A stretch of DNA of 64,000 bases, taken from NCBI GenBank assembly GCA_018669475.1, contig JABHCC010000142.1, positions 1-64,000 on the forward strand, read 5' to 3'. This stretch comes from Bacteroidota bacterium. Its GTDB lineage: Bacteria > Bacteroidota > Bacteroidia > Bacteroidales > UBA12481. Below, in pieces: positions 25,676 to 35,674 of the stretch. The notes below the pieces were generated by a model. It searched no databases. It was not told where the DNA came from and was given only the letters and a program-made list of their open reading frames with translations. The first letter of the stretch is position 1, and the number at the start of each line of letters is the position of its first letter. The position numbers were made by a program, and so were the translations under genes.

Positions 25676-27193
25676 CTAAATCAATGCCTGACCCGTCATT
25701 CCTTCTGCCTTGTCGATTCCCATTATTTTGAGAATAGTAGGTGCCACATCTGCCAATATTCCATCTTTTATCTCAGTATAATCCTCCCCAACTAGTATAC
25801 ATGGCACAGGATTTAAAGAATGAGCAGTATTTGGTGAACCATCAGGATTTTTTGCATAATCTGCATTACCATGATCTGCAATAATCATTGCAGTATATCC
25901 ATTCTCCCTGGCTGCATCAACAACTTTTTCTACACATGAATCTACGGCCTGAACAGCCTGAACAATTGCATCCCAAATTCCTGTATGTCCAACCATATCA
26001 CCATTTGCAAAGTTCAAACAAACGAAATCCACCTCTCCTTTATTCAATTCCTTAACTATTGCATCTCTTACAAGATATGCACTCATTTCAGGTTGCAAGT
26101 CATAAGTAGCCACTTTAGGTGAGGAAATCAGAATTCGCTCTTCACCATTAAAAGGCTTTTCACGCCCACCTGAAAAGAAGAATGTGACATGGGCATATTT
26201 TTCAGTTTCAGCTATTCTGATTTGCTTCTTACCAGCCCTTGAAACTAATTCACCCAGCGTGTCTTTAACATTCTCCTTATCATATATTATATGAACCCCT
26301 TTAAAGCTATCGTCATATCGGGTAAGAGTATAATATTGCAAAGGCAAAGTGTGCATATCAAACTCAGGCATATCCTGTTGACTCAATACCACAGTCATTT
26401 CCCTAAGCCGGTCTGTTCTGAAATTAAAACAAATAACCACATCATCCTCCCGGATGGTAGTCAAGGCCTCACCTTTATCGTCAGTTACAACTACAGGCTT
26501 AATAAACTCATCTGTAATCCCCTCACTATAACTGTCTTTTATCGCCTCAACAACTGATTTAGCAGGCTTACCTCTACCATGTACATATAAGTCGTATCCT
26601 TCCTTTACACGCTCCCATCTCTTATCGCGGTCCATGCTGTAGTATCTTCCTATAAGACTGGCAATCTTGCCATTTGAGCTTTGTAAATGATCCTCCAGAT
26701 TTTGAACAAAACCTAAACCACTTTTTGGATCAGTATCTCTTCCGTCAGTTATGGCATGAATGAAAACCTTATCCAGATTATAATCATTTGTCAGATCACA
26801 AAGTTTGTACAAATGCTTGTCAAGACTGTGAACACCACCGTCAGAGACCAAACCAATAAAATGCACCTGCTTGCCTTTTTCTTTAGCATAGCTGAAAGCT
26901 TCTTTTAAAGCCGGATTATCTGCAATACTATTGTCAGCCACAGCCCTGTTTATTTTCACAAGGTCCTGGTAAATTACTCGTCCACCCCCGATATTCAGGT
27001 GTCCCACTTCTGAATTTCCCATTTGCCCATCCGGCAGGCCTACATTCTCACCTGAGGTTTGAAGGCGGGAATTCGGATACTTCTCAGTCAGCATCTCCAT
27101 ATACGGAGTGCTTGTCTGTGCAATCACATCAGACTCAGGTGAGCTACCATAGCCCCATCCATCCAATATAATCAGGATTACTTTTTTGTTCAT
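25676..27193 (-). CDS. gpmI: 2,3-bisphosphoglycerate-independent phosphoglycerate mutase
   Basis: 505 residues, full length. The alkaline-phosphatase-fold metal site is present: [10 protein letters not shown], catalytic Ser in [26 protein letters not shown], and [11 protein letters not shown] with the late metal ligands, then [14 protein letters not shown]. It interconverts 3- and 2-phosphoglycerate with Mn2+ in glycolysis. First gene of a unit with DUF3109 downstream. Confidence 0.97.
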   Translation of the reverse strand: MNKKVILIILDGWGYGSSPESDVIAQTSTPYMEMLTEKYPNSRLQTSGENVGLPDGQMGNSEVGHLNIGGGRVIYQDLVKINRAVADNSIADNPALKEAFSYAKEKGKQVHFIGLVSDGGVHSLDKHLYKLCDLTNDYNLDKVFIHAITDGRDTDPKSGLGFVQNLEDHLQSSNGKIASLIGRYYSMDRDKRWERVKEGYDLYVHGRGKPAKSVVEAIKDSYSEGITDEFIKPVVVTDDKGEALTTIREDDVVICFNFRTDRLREMTVVLSQQDMPEFDMHTLPLQYYTLTRYDDSFKGVHIIYDKENVKDTLGELVSRAGKKQIRIAETEKYAHVTFFFSGGREKPFNGEERILISSPKVATYDLQPEMSAYLVRDAIVKELNKGEVDFVCLNFANGDMVGHTGIWDAIVQAVQAVDSCVEKVVDAARENGYTAMIIADHGNADYAKNPDGSPNTAHSLNPVPCILVGEDYTEIKDGILADVAPTILKIMGIDKAEGMTGQALI

Positions 27194-27266
27194 TTCAATA
27201 TTTTATATTAGACAAAAAGGCCCTGCCGGATTAGACTGACAAAGCCAAAATGTGCCCATTAAGAAT

Positions 27267-27722
27267 CTATGGATATATGATCTTCTTCAAAACCCGAAGA
27301 GTATCAATCTCAATATACTTACGTTTTCCCTTGAAGGTATAGCCAATCAAAGCTGCACCATCAAATTCCATAGGTGCCTGCCTGGTTTTACCCTGCACTT
27401 TTACATAACTTCCTTCGTTTTCAGGTTTATATTTAATTCCTGCTGCCAAATAAACCGTATCTTTTTTACTGAACTCAAAATCTGATCTATGTGCAAGATC
27501 TTTCACCGCCTGTACTTCGAAAAAATCTTCTCCTATCCATAGCTCATCAATCTTAAGTTTATCCGAAGCTTTTTTAGCAATAAGTGCAATTCTGAAATCA
27601 GTACCATAACCAGATTGATAAATTCCGCCAGCCCATGCTTGTGAAGTAGCATCTACAACTTTGATCTTTGAACCAAACAAGAATACTGTCAATATTATAA
27701 ATGCAGTAATAGTAGTTTTCAT
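27267..27722 (-). CDS. secreted hypothetical protein, all-beta
   Basis: 151 residues with an N-terminal hydrophobic signal (ITAFIILTVFLFGS). The remainder is short alternating hydrophobic segments with many Lys and aromatic residues (FRIALIAKKASDKLKIDELWIG, VYLAAGIKYKP, EFDGAALIGYTFKGKRKYIEI), consistent with a small beta-sandwich in the periplasm or at the surface. No family recognised. Separate gene between gpmI and another secreted unknown, with intergenic gaps of about 75 and 105 bases. Confidence 0.65.
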   Translation of the reverse strand: MKTTITAFIILTVFLFGSKIKVVDATSQAWAGGIYQSGYGTDFRIALIAKKASDKLKIDELWIGEDFFEVQAVKDLAHRSDFEFSKKDTVYLAAGIKYKPENEGSYVKVQGKTRQAPMEFDGAALIGYTFKGKRKYIEIDTLRVLKKIIYP

Positions 27723-27828
27723 CCGTTAATATTTTAATATATTTATCCTTTTGTTATGCTCGGTTCACAGCACCGTATTCAATTAAATTACCTTTTCAGA
27801 TAAGTGGTCAAAAGTACACAATTCCCTG

Positions 27829-28527
27829 CTATCGCCCTTGTTCTAAACGCTGGATTAGGCCCATTTCTGCTAAACTATTCATCAAAACCTGTTTATCGTA
27901 AAAGAAGCGTTCCTGAAACTTGTCATACCAAACTTTGGCTTCGGCCCATCTTTTTTGCTGAGCAAGAATGTATATCACATTAAAATAGGCAATGCCAAAT
28001 TCAAAATACAGATCCATCTCACAAGCGTTGATAAAATGAGTCAGCGCCTGATTCGGGTCTCCCATCTGGAAAGCCTTTATACCATTTGTTATTGCACCAT
28101 TTAGCTCGGGATCAATGATTATCCCCTGCATGTAAAATTTCTTATCAGATCCTTCCTCCTGTATATCTAAATATTTTACAGGTTTTTCCAGTGGGGGAAA
28201 ATACAGCTTGAATTCCAGAATGTCGTCTTTGAAAGAAAAGGTATGTTTCTCTGGATAAAAGGGAACATTTTCTGATTTGACCAGGCGAACAGCATCAGGC
28301 TCACCCGATTTGCGGGCAATAAGCTTTTTTGATTTTATTGAAAATGGAGTTAATTGACTTTGATTCCTTATCCTGACTGTCACTACAGTAGAGCTATCTG
28401 TCAATTCAATTTTAAAAATACTTAGGCTTACCATCGGTCTGATGGCAATATTTGGATTAAAAACCACCTGAGCCTGGGCAGGTAACAGTATTCCAACAAG
28501 GAGTATGAGAAAAAAGAGTTTCTTCAT
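27829..28527 (-). CDS. secreted hypothetical protein with TPR-like tail
   Basis: 232 residues. A signal peptide ends LLPAQAQ. The N-terminal part (about 20-135) is beta-rich and the C-terminal part (about 150-230) helical with TPR-like character (GIKAFQMGDPNQALTHFINACEM, VIYILAQQKRWAEAKVWYDKF). The layout suggests a small periplasmic scaffold, but I cannot name it. Immediately downstream (29 bases) of the M28 peptidase gene on the same strand, so the two are probably co-expressed. Confidence 0.68.
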   Translation of the reverse strand: MKKLFFLILLVGILLPAQAQVVFNPNIAIRPMVSLSIFKIELTDSSTVVTVRIRNQSQLTPFSIKSKKLIARKSGEPDAVRLVKSENVPFYPEKHTFSFKDDILEFKLYFPPLEKPVKYLDIQEEGSDKKFYMQGIIIDPELNGAITNGIKAFQMGDPNQALTHFINACEMDLYFEFGIAYFNVIYILAQQKRWAEAKVWYDKFQERFFYDKQVLMNSLAEMGLIQRLEQGR

Positions 28528-28556
28528 TTCAGTTTCTTTATTTTGTGTATTACAAA

Positions 28557-29927
28557 TTACAGGCCATATTTATCAAACAAAAAGATAAGTGAAGCCATTG
28601 CTGCAGCACCAAGTTGCATTTCTCTCCTGTCGACCTGTTCAAAGGTGTCAAAAGCAGAGTGATGAAACCTGAAGTACCGTTGGGCATCCGGAACCATCCC
28701 TAACCATACAATATCAGGATAAATGGCTTTTAAAGGACTGATATCCACGCCTCCTCCTCCTTTAACAAATCCCAATCCGTATGGTTGAAAATACTTTTTC
28801 CATGCCATTGCCTTTTCAAAACGAACAGGATCCGATCCTATTGCAATATTTCTTGGCGACAAAACTCCCCGGTCTGATTCCATTGCAGCAATATGTATTT
28901 CCCCTTTCTCTCCGGCTTCCCGTGCATAAGCCTGGCCACCCCGCTGAGCAACCTCCTCATCCATAAACATAACTGCCCGTATAGTATGCTTTGGTTTTAT
29001 GCCTGTTGCATTTAAAAGTCGCAATACTTCAATAGCCTGCATACATCCGCCTCCATCATCATGAGCTCCTTCACTATTATCCCAGGCATCTAAATGTCCA
29101 CCCACGGTGATTATCTGTTCAGGATACTCTGATCCCCTGATTTCTCCGATAACATTATGTGAAGGCACATCCGACAGAGTCTGACAAGTAGTTCTGAAGA
29201 AAAAGCTCAAGTCCGGATCATTTTTAAGCCAAGAGCTCAGCAGATTAGCTCCATTAGTTGTAATTGCAACAGCCGGAATTTGCTTAAGGCCATCGGCATA
29301 CCTTGTCAGACCGGTGTGAGGGTAATCATCATTTTCATTAGTTACTGAGCGCACAAGGCAGGCTAGGGCTCCATACTTTGCTGCTCTTGCAGGTCCTTCA
29401 GTACGCTGATTCACAGCAGCCCCATAGGCCGAAAAAGTACCGATACGATTTTGATCCATCGGACGATTGAAAAAAACTATTTTACCTGCTACCTGATCAC
29501 CAATTCTGTCAAGCTCTTTAAAGTCATTAACTTCTATAATACCAGCACTCAATCCCGGGGATCCTGTACCAACGGATAATCCTAAAGCAGTTACAGGTAC
29601 TTCTTTGGTTCCATACATTGCAGAGATAATCCTTGCTTGCTCAGGCTCACCTCTAATCCATCGCTTGACCATGCAATCCTGCTTCCATACTGTGTCAAGA
29701 TTCATTTCAAGCATTATCTGATATGTAAACTCAACAGCTGCGGCAGCTTCAGGAGTTCCACAAATCCTTCCGGCAGTATTTTTACATAGCCATTCCAAAT
29801 TATTATACGCTTCCCAGCTATTTAATGCTGAATGATAGATCTGCTCTATTTGCTTCTCATCAGTCTGACTAAACAGGGTTGACACGCTGCTAATCCCTAT
29901 GATTAAATACAAGACAAGTGTTCTCAT
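28557..29927 (-). CDS. secreted M28 family metallopeptidase with PA domain
   Basis: 456 residues with a signal peptide ending near TLFSQ. A PA-like insert lies at about 120-240 (PGLSAGIIEVNDFKELD, KIVFFNRP). Catalytic zinc site: VGGHLDAWDNSEGAHDDGGG (first His and bridging Asp), FMDEEVAQRGG (Glu pair), AMESDRG, and FRFHHSAFDTFE (last His). Resembles carboxypeptidase Q/aminopeptidase-type M28 enzymes, trimming peptides outside the inner membrane. Divergent from the butyrate-kinase-like gene at 30001. A second, distinct M28 enzyme is at 45446. Confidence 0.9.
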   Translation of the reverse strand: MRTLVLYLIIGISSVSTLFSQTDEKQIEQIYHSALNSWEAYNNLEWLCKNTAGRICGTPEAAAAVEFTYQIMLEMNLDTVWKQDCMVKRWIRGEPEQARIISAMYGTKEVPVTALGLSVGTGSPGLSAGIIEVNDFKELDRIGDQVAGKIVFFNRPMDQNRIGTFSAYGAAVNQRTEGPARAAKYGALACLVRSVTNENDDYPHTGLTRYADGLKQIPAVAITTNGANLLSSWLKNDPDLSFFFRTTCQTLSDVPSHNVIGEIRGSEYPEQIITVGGHLDAWDNSEGAHDDGGGCMQAIEVLRLLNATGIKPKHTIRAVMFMDEEVAQRGGQAYAREAGEKGEIHIAAMESDRGVLSPRNIAIGSDPVRFEKAMAWKKYFQPYGLGFVKGGGGVDISPLKAIYPDIVWLGMVPDAQRYFRFHHSAFDTFEQVDRREMQLGAAAMASLIFLFDKYGL

Positions 29928-29949
29928 AAGTGCTCTTCAAATTAAGTCT

Positions 29950-29957
29950 TAAATTTG
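29950..29957 (+). promoter_or_regulatory. candidate -7 box of the butyrate-kinase-like gene
   Basis: TAAATTTG followed by C, 44 bases before the ATG at 30001. It fits the -7 consensus; a matching TTTG at -33 is not seen. Confidence 0.4.
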
Positions 29958-30000
29958 CCAAAGAATTTGCTTAATTTCAAGCTTATAAAATGAATGAACT

Positions 30001-31098
30001 ATGAGTACGCAAACATCCTTCCAATCGCCTCTTATTCTGGCTATTCACCCCAGAATACCATTCACAAATATTGGAATTTTCAGAAACCAGCAAATGATGT
30101 TTCTGAAGAAAGTAAGCCATCCGAAGGAAGAAGTGGCATCATTCAGGCACTATACTGATCAAACTGAATATAGAGTTGAAAAGATTTTGAATGAACTAAA
30201 AGGTAATGATATTCCACTAAATGACATTAAGGTAATAATCGGGAGGGGAGGATTAATCAGACCGGTAAAAGCTGGCATATATAAAACCAATCAAGCATTA
30301 CTTGATGATTTAAGTAATGGAATAGGAGGAGAAGATGTTGTAAACCTATCTGGCTTGTTAGCTCATTTTATTTCAGAACAGATCGAAGGTTCTCAGGCTT
30401 TCGTTGCTGACCCGGTGGTAGTAGATGAATTTGATGACATAGCAAGAATATCAGGCCACCCTGACCTTGTTCGCAGGTCGGTTTTTCATGCCCTGGAGCA
30501 GAAATCTGTGGCCAGAAAATTTGCAAAAACAACTCTGAAAAAATATGAGGATCTAAATCTGATTGTTGCTCAAATGGGTAATGGTATAACGATAGGTGCT
30601 CATCATAAGGGAAGAGTCATCGATGCCAACCAGGGATTGGATGGTGATGGTCCGTTCTCCCCAACACGTTCAGGAAACCTGCCTATGGGCGATTTGATCA
30701 AGCTATGCTTCAGTGGTAAAAAAACTAAGGATGAGCTTACTCGTATGATCACCACAGAAGGTGGATTATTTGCATATCTGGGTACTCACGATGGCTATAT
30801 CGTAGATAACATGGCCAGAAATGGAGATGAGAAAGCTAAATTCCTCCTAGAAGCAATGGCTTATCAGGCAGCCAAAACAATTGGTTCAATGTATGCTGTA
30901 TTGAAAGGTCAGGTCGATGCCATTCTATTAACAGGAGGCCTCACTCAAAGCAGGTACATCATGGATGAACTTCTTGATCGGATAAAACCAATGGGCACAG
31001 TACATATTTATTCAAGTGAAGATGACGTAGAAACTCTGGCCTTGAACGGATATTATATCCTCCAGGGCGATCTGGAACCTATGGAATACAAGCACTAG
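30001..31098 (+). CDS. butyrate kinase family protein with altered active-site motifs
   Basis: 365 residues, the family length. The fold is clear: IIGRGGLIRPVKAGIY, VADPVVVDEFDDIARISGHP, GRVIDANQGLDGDGPFSP and ILLTGGLTQSRYI match the Buk branch of acetokinases. However the N-terminal NPGSTSTK phosphate motif is replaced by HPRIPFTN, and the VAHMGGG motif, whose His matches the essential acetate-kinase His180, reads VAQMGNG. Activity as a (iso)butyrate kinase is therefore uncertain. It converges with the isobutyryl-CoA mutase gene, only one base between the stops, which keeps a C4-acid link plausible. No phosphotransbutyrylase gene is nearby. Confidence 0.85.
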   Translation: MSTQTSFQSPLILAIHPRIPFTNIGIFRNQQMMFLKKVSHPKEEVASFRHYTDQTEYRVEKILNELKGNDIPLNDIKVIIGRGGLIRPVKAGIYKTNQALLDDLSNGIGGEDVVNLSGLLAHFISEQIEGSQAFVADPVVVDEFDDIARISGHPDLVRRSVFHALEQKSVARKFAKTTLKKYEDLNLIVAQMGNGITIGAHHKGRVIDANQGLDGDGPFSPTRSGNLPMGDLIKLCFSGKKTKDELTRMITTEGGLFAYLGTHDGYIVDNMARNGDEKAKFLLEAMAYQAAKTIGSMYAVLKGQVDAILLTGGLTQSRYIMDELLDRIKPMGTVHIYSSEDDVETLALNGYYILQGDLEPMEYKH

Positions 31099-31099
31099 C

Positions 31100-34000
31100 C
31101 TACATATTTCTTCGATATCTTCCCCCAACATCAAATAATGCATGGGTGATTTGTCCTAATGAGGCATATTTTGACGCTTCCATCAGAACTGCGAAAATAT
31201 TTTCCTGATTAATTGCAGCCTGTTGAATTTTGTCAAGCCAGATATCTGTCTTACTGTGACTAACTTGTATATTCACTTCAAGTGAATCAAGCTGCATCTG
31301 TTTCTCATCCTCTCCTGCCCGTATTACCTCGCCTGGCCTTTCAATCGGAGAGCCTTTCGCTGACAGGAATGTATTAACTCCCATAATAGGAAGCTCACCA
31401 GAGTTCTTAAGTCGCTCATAATAAAGTGATTCTTCCTGTATCTTATTTCTTTGATAATTAAGCTCCATTGCACCTAATACGCCTCCCCGGTCAGAAATAC
31501 GCTCAAACTCCGACAATACTGCTTCCTCAACTAAATCAGTCAGCTCTTCAACAATGAATGATCCCTGAAGAGGATTCTGGTTTTTTGACAAGCCAAGCTC
31601 GTGATTAATAATCAATTGTATTGCCAACGCGCGTCTGACCGATTCTTCCGTCGGAGTAGTAATCGCTTCATCATACGCATTGGTATGCAAAGAATTGCAA
31701 TTATCATACACCGCATAAAGAGCTTGCAAACTGGTTCTGATATCATTAAAATCAATCTCCTGAGCATGCAGTGACCGCCCGGAGGTTTGAATATGATACT
31801 TCAGCTTTTGCGACCGTTCATTTCCTTTATATCTGTTCTTTATTGCTTTAGCCCATATTATTCTTGCCACCCGACCAATTACTGAGAATTCAATATCTAA
31901 ACCGTTTGAAAAGAAGAAAGATAGATTTGGCGCAAAATCATCGATATTCATACCTCTGGCAAGAAAATACTCCAAATAGGTAAATCCATTCGCCAAAGTG
32001 AAGGCCAGTTGAGTTATAGGATTAGCACCAGCTTCAGCAATATGATAACCTGAAATAGAAACAGAGTAGAAATTCCTTATTCCATTCTGAATAAAATATT
32101 CCTGAACATCTGCCATCAATTTCATGGAAAAATCAATCGAGAACAAACATGTGTTCTGAGCCTGATCTTCCTTTAAGATATCTGCCTGAAGTGTGCCGCG
32201 CACCTTATTTATGGTATCTTGTTTGATTTGCTTATAGATATCAGCAGGCAATACTTCATCACCTGTTACGCCAAGTAAAAGCAGGCCAGAGCCGTCATGT
32301 CCATCAGGTATTTCACTACGATATACAGGAACCTGTTTACCCAGTGCCTTATATTTATTCTGAATGAACTTTTTTGTTTGTTCTTCTAATCCCTCCCGGA
32401 TAATATACTTCTCACAGGCCTGATCAACAGCGGTATTTAAAAAGAATGCTGCCAGAATTGATGCCGGACCATTGATGGTCATCGAGACGGATGTTTTAGA
32501 GCTCTCCAGGTCGAAGCCCGAATAGAGCCTCTTGGAATCATCAAGGGAGCAAACTGAAACTCCGCTATTCCCCACCTTCCCATAGATATCCGGACGAACA
32601 TTTGGATCTTCACCATACAGGGTTACTGAATCATAGGCTGTTGACAGGCGCTTTGCTGACAAACCTCTAGACAAATAGTGAAATCTCTTGTTTGTTCGCT
32701 CAGGACCACCCTCACCTGCAAACATCCTTGTCGGATCCTCAGACTCCAGCTTGTATGGAAAAACACCGGCTGCATATGGAAACTCTCCAGGTACGTTTTC
32801 TCGTAAAACCCACTTGAGAATATTCCCCCAACCCGTAAATTTTGGCAAGGAGACTTTTGGAATCATCAGATGGGAAAGAGTTTCGGTTTTAGTTTCAACC
32901 TCAACAATCTTATTTCTGACCTTGTACTTGTATATCGCTTGATTATAATCAGCTTTCTTTTGTTCCCAATTCTGAATTATTTCAAAGTTTTCCCTGCTAA
33001 GCCGCTCTACCAGTTTTCTATAAGCTGAATCATACTGAGCAGAATCTTTAAGTAGTTCCCGATTCAGGTCCAGAGCATATAATTCTTCTGCCATTCCGGC
33101 CTGCTCCTGGGTCCATTCATTATATTTTCTAACAGTTTCAGCAATCTCAGCCAGATATCTGATTCTTCTTGGTGGAATGATTTCAATTTTTTCGTGAGAG
33201 GAAGGCAGACTTCTCTTTGGAAATAAGTCAAGACCTGATTGATCTCTCAATGTCTTCACTAAGGCCAAATATAATTCATTTACACCTGGGTCATTGAATT
33301 GCGAAGCAACTGTTCCGACTACCGGCATATCTTCCGGATCTTCATCAAATAAAGCCCGATTTCTTTGAAATTGCTTTTTTACATCACGAAGTGCATCATC
33401 AGCCCCTCTTTTGTCAAACTTATTTAATGCCACGATATTTGCATAATCCAACATATCAATCTTTTCAAGCTGTGTTGCAGCTCCATATTCAGGAGTCATA
33501 ACATAAAGTGACATATCACTGAAATCTGCAATTTCAGTGTCGGACTGGCCAATTCCTGAAGTTTCCAGAATTATCAGATCAAAATTGCTCACACCAACTA
33601 ATTGCAACACCTGGTTCATATAAACCGGGATCGAGATATGTGATTGACGGGTAGCCAGTGAACGCATGAAAACACCAGCCTGATGAATACTGTTCATTCT
33701 GATTCGATCACCCAGAAGTGCTCCACCTGTTTTTCGTTTTGTTGGATCAACTGAAAGAATACACAAGCGTAAATCCGGTCTGCTAAGTTTAAATCTCCTT
33801 ACAAGCTCATCGACTAATGAACTTTTACCGGCGCCACCTGTCCCTGTTATTCCAAGAACCGGAGGTGTTATATCAGCTGCATTCTCCTTTATGGCATCAA
33901 TAACGGGCTTGATCAGATCTTTTGAATTTTCAACAGCAGAAATACTCTCGGCCAGGTATTTAAAGGAAGACTTGATGGTATTTACCGGATGGATAACCTT

Positions 34001-34447
34001 ACCCCGTTCAAAATCACTCTCTTTCAACAGGTAACTTATCATTCCATTCAGCCCCATCACTCTCCCGTCATCCGGAGAGAATATTTTGGTAATCCCATAT
34101 TTCTCCAAATCATAAATCTCTTCTGGCAGAATAACACCACCACCACCTCCAAATATTCTGATATGATTTGCACCAGCCTCATTAAACTGATCCTTCATGT
34201 ATTTAAAAAACTCCATGTGACCACCCTGATAGGAGGTTATTGCCACAGCCTGGACATCTTCATGTATGGCAGCCTCAACAATATCATCCACAGATCGATT
34301 GTGACCCAGATGAATGACCTCAACCCCAGCAGATTGAATAATACGACGCATAATGTTTATTGTAGCATCGTGTCCGTCAAATAAGGACGAAGCGGTAACA
34401 ATCCGAACCGGAAATACCGGTTCATATAAAGCATTATCTACAAGCAT
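31100..34447 (-). CDS. icmF: fused isobutyryl-CoA mutase
   Basis: 1115 residues with the three-part order of IcmF. B12-binding domain (about 13-150): [15 protein letters not shown] with the cobalt-ligand His, then [14 protein letters not shown]-protein chaperone (about 190-430): Walker [26 protein letters not shown] and NKFDKRG. Mutase barrel (about 560-1115): [39 protein letters not shown] and [14 protein letters not shown]. It interconverts isobutyryl-CoA and n-butyryl-CoA with adenosylcobalamin, the GTPase domain serving cofactor loading. Last gene of the operon beginning at 39076. Confidence 0.95.
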   Translation of the reverse strand: MLVDNALYEPVFPVRIVTASSLFDGHDATINIMRRIIQSAGVEVIHLGHNRSVDDIVEAAIHEDVQAVAITSYQGGHMEFFKYMKDQFNEAGANHIRIFGGGGGVILPEEIYDLEKYGITKIFSPDDGRVMGLNGMISYLLKESDFERGKVIHPVNTIKSSFKYLAESISAVENSKDLIKPVIDAIKENAADITPPVLGITGTGGAGKSSLVDELVRRFKLSRPDLRLCILSVDPTKRKTGGALLGDRIRMNSIHQAGVFMRSLATRQSHISIPVYMNQVLQLVGVSNFDLIILETSGIGQSDTEIADFSDMSLYVMTPEYGAATQLEKIDMLDYANIVALNKFDKRGADDALRDVKKQFQRNRALFDEDPEDMPVVGTVASQFNDPGVNELYLALVKTLRDQSGLDLFPKRSLPSSHEKIEIIPPRRIRYLAEIAETVRKYNEWTQEQAGMAEELYALDLNRELLKDSAQYDSAYRKLVERLSRENFEIIQNWEQKKADYNQAIYKYKVRNKIVEVETKTETLSHLMIPKVSLPKFTGWGNILKWVLRENVPGEFPYAAGVFPYKLESEDPTRMFAGEGGPERTNKRFHYLSRGLSAKRLSTAYDSVTLYGEDPNVRPDIYGKVGNSGVSVCSLDDSKRLYSGFDLESSKTSVSMTINGPASILAAFFLNTAVDQACEKYIIREGLEEQTKKFIQNKYKALGKQVPVYRSEIPDGHDGSGLLLLGVTGDEVLPADIYKQIKQDTINKVRGTLQADILKEDQAQNTCLFSIDFSMKLMADVQEYFIQNGIRNFYSVSISGYHIAEAGANPITQLAFTLANGFTYLEYFLARGMNIDDFAPNLSFFFSNGLDIEFSVIGRVARIIWAKAIKNRYKGNERSQKLKYHIQTSGRSLHAQEIDFNDIRTSLQALYAVYDNCNSLHTNAYDEAITTPTEESVRRALAIQLIINHELGLSKNQNPLQGSFIVEELTDLVEEAVLSEFERISDRGGVLGAMELNYQRNKIQEESLYYERLKNSGELPIMGVNTFLSAKGSPIERPGEVIRAGEDEKQMQLDSLEVNIQVSHSKTDIWLDKIQQAAINQENIFAVLMEASKYASLGQITHALFDVGGRYRRNM

Positions 34448-34457
34448 ATAGTTTTTT

Positions 34458-35597
34458 CTATGACATCAGAGACCTCGAAATCACGATTTTTTGAATCTCT
34501 GAAGTCCCTTCATAAATTTGAGTGAGCTTGGCTTCTCTCATAAGCCTTTCAACATGATATTCTGCGACATAGCCATATCCACCATGAATCTGAACCGCTT
34601 CTGTTGTGATTTCCATAGACGAATCCGCAGCATATTGTTTGGCCATTGCACTGGCTACTCCATATGCTTGCCCCTGATCTTTCAGCCAGGCAGCTTTGAA
34701 ACAGAAATATCTTGATGCTTCAATTTTAACAGCCATATCTGATAACTTAAAAGCCAAAGATTGGTGGTAAGCTATAACTTTTCCAAAGGCCTTTCTCTCT
34801 TGAGAATACTGTACAGAACGTTCAAAGGCTCCTGAAGCAATTCCCAAAGCCTGTGCAGCTATTCCAATACGACCACCATCTAAGGTTTTCATTGCAAATT
34901 TAAAACCAAAGCCATCTTTACCAATGCGGTTTTCTTTTGGAACTTTTACATCTGTGAACATCACCGAATGAGTATCAGAACTACGCATACCCATTTTCTC
35001 TTCATGAGGCCCAAGACTGATTCCGGGGCTGTCTTTCTCAACTATCAGTGCATTGATTCCCTTATGTCCGAGCTCTTTATTAGTTTGTGCAGTCACAAGA
35101 TACACTGATGCACAATTCGCATTTGTAATCCAATTCTTCGTTCCATTAACCAGATAATAGTCGCCTTTATCTTCAGCAAATGTTCTCTGAGAAGTTGCAT
35201 CTGAACCAGCTTCAGGCTCTGATAGCAGGAATGCACCAAGTATTTCACCCCTTGCCAGAGGTTTGAGATATTTTTCCTTCTGTTCTTCAGTCCCATATTC
35301 CTCAAGACCCCAGCAGACAAGGGAATTGTTTACTGACATGATTACTCCGACAGAGGAATCCACTTTGCATATCTCCTCCATAGCCAGGACATAAGATACG
35401 GTATCCATTCCTCCTCCGTCATATTTTGGATCGACCATCATACCCATAAATCCAAGTTCAGCAAGAGCTTTCACATGCCTGTCCGGGAAGCGGGCCTCAC
35501 GGTCACGTTCTATCACATCCTGAATGAGCTCCCGCTGAGCATAATCGCGAGCTGCATCCCTAATCATTATTTGTTCTTCAGTTAAGCTAAAATCCAT
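34458..35597 (-). CDS. short-chain acyl-CoA dehydrogenase
   Basis: 379 residues, standard. [17 protein letters not shown] and [10 protein letters not shown] are the FAD-contact signatures; [19 protein letters not shown] and [16 protein letters not shown] follow, and the catalytic base is the Glu of [11 protein letters not shown]. That Glu position is the one of butyryl/short-chain enzymes. It oxidises butyryl-CoA to crotonyl-CoA (or the reverse). Starts 10 bases before icmF; a hairpin lies upstream between it and the thiolase gene. Confidence 0.93.
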   Translation of the reverse strand: MDFSLTEEQIMIRDAARDYAQRELIQDVIERDREARFPDRHVKALAELGFMGMMVDPKYDGGGMDTVSYVLAMEEICKVDSSVGVIMSVNNSLVCWGLEEYGTEEQKEKYLKPLARGEILGAFLLSEPEAGSDATSQRTFAEDKGDYYLVNGTKNWITNANCASVYLVTAQTNKELGHKGINALIVEKDSPGISLGPHEEKMGMRSSDTHSVMFTDVKVPKENRIGKDGFGFKFAMKTLDGGRIGIAAQALGIASGAFERSVQYSQERKAFGKVIAYHQSLAFKLSDMAVKIEASRYFCFKAAWLKDQGQAYGVASAMAKQYAADSSMEITTEAVQIHGGYGYVAEYHVERLMREAKLTQIYEGTSEIQKIVISRSLMS

Positions 35598-35631
35598 GAT
35601 GATATTTAATTATAGTTTTAAGTCTTTTTGC

Positions 35632-35655
35632 AGAGACACACAGCAGTGTGCCTCT
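35632..35655 (-). other. intercistronic hairpin between thiolase and acyl-CoA dehydrogenase genes
   Basis: Ten-base arms AGAGGCACAC and GTGTGTCTCT pair on the minus-strand RNA (one G-U) around TGCT. No T-run follows in the direction of transcription, so it is more likely an mRNA stability or processing element than a terminator. A short ATT-rich run lies beside it. Confidence 0.5.
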
Positions 35656-35674
35656 ATTGTTATTATTATTGTTA

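Noticed and set aside
35632-35655. Terminator splitting the acyl-CoA operon
   Set aside because: The hairpin has no T-run on the minus strand, and the genes form one pathway, so it is listed only as an intercistronic hairpin.
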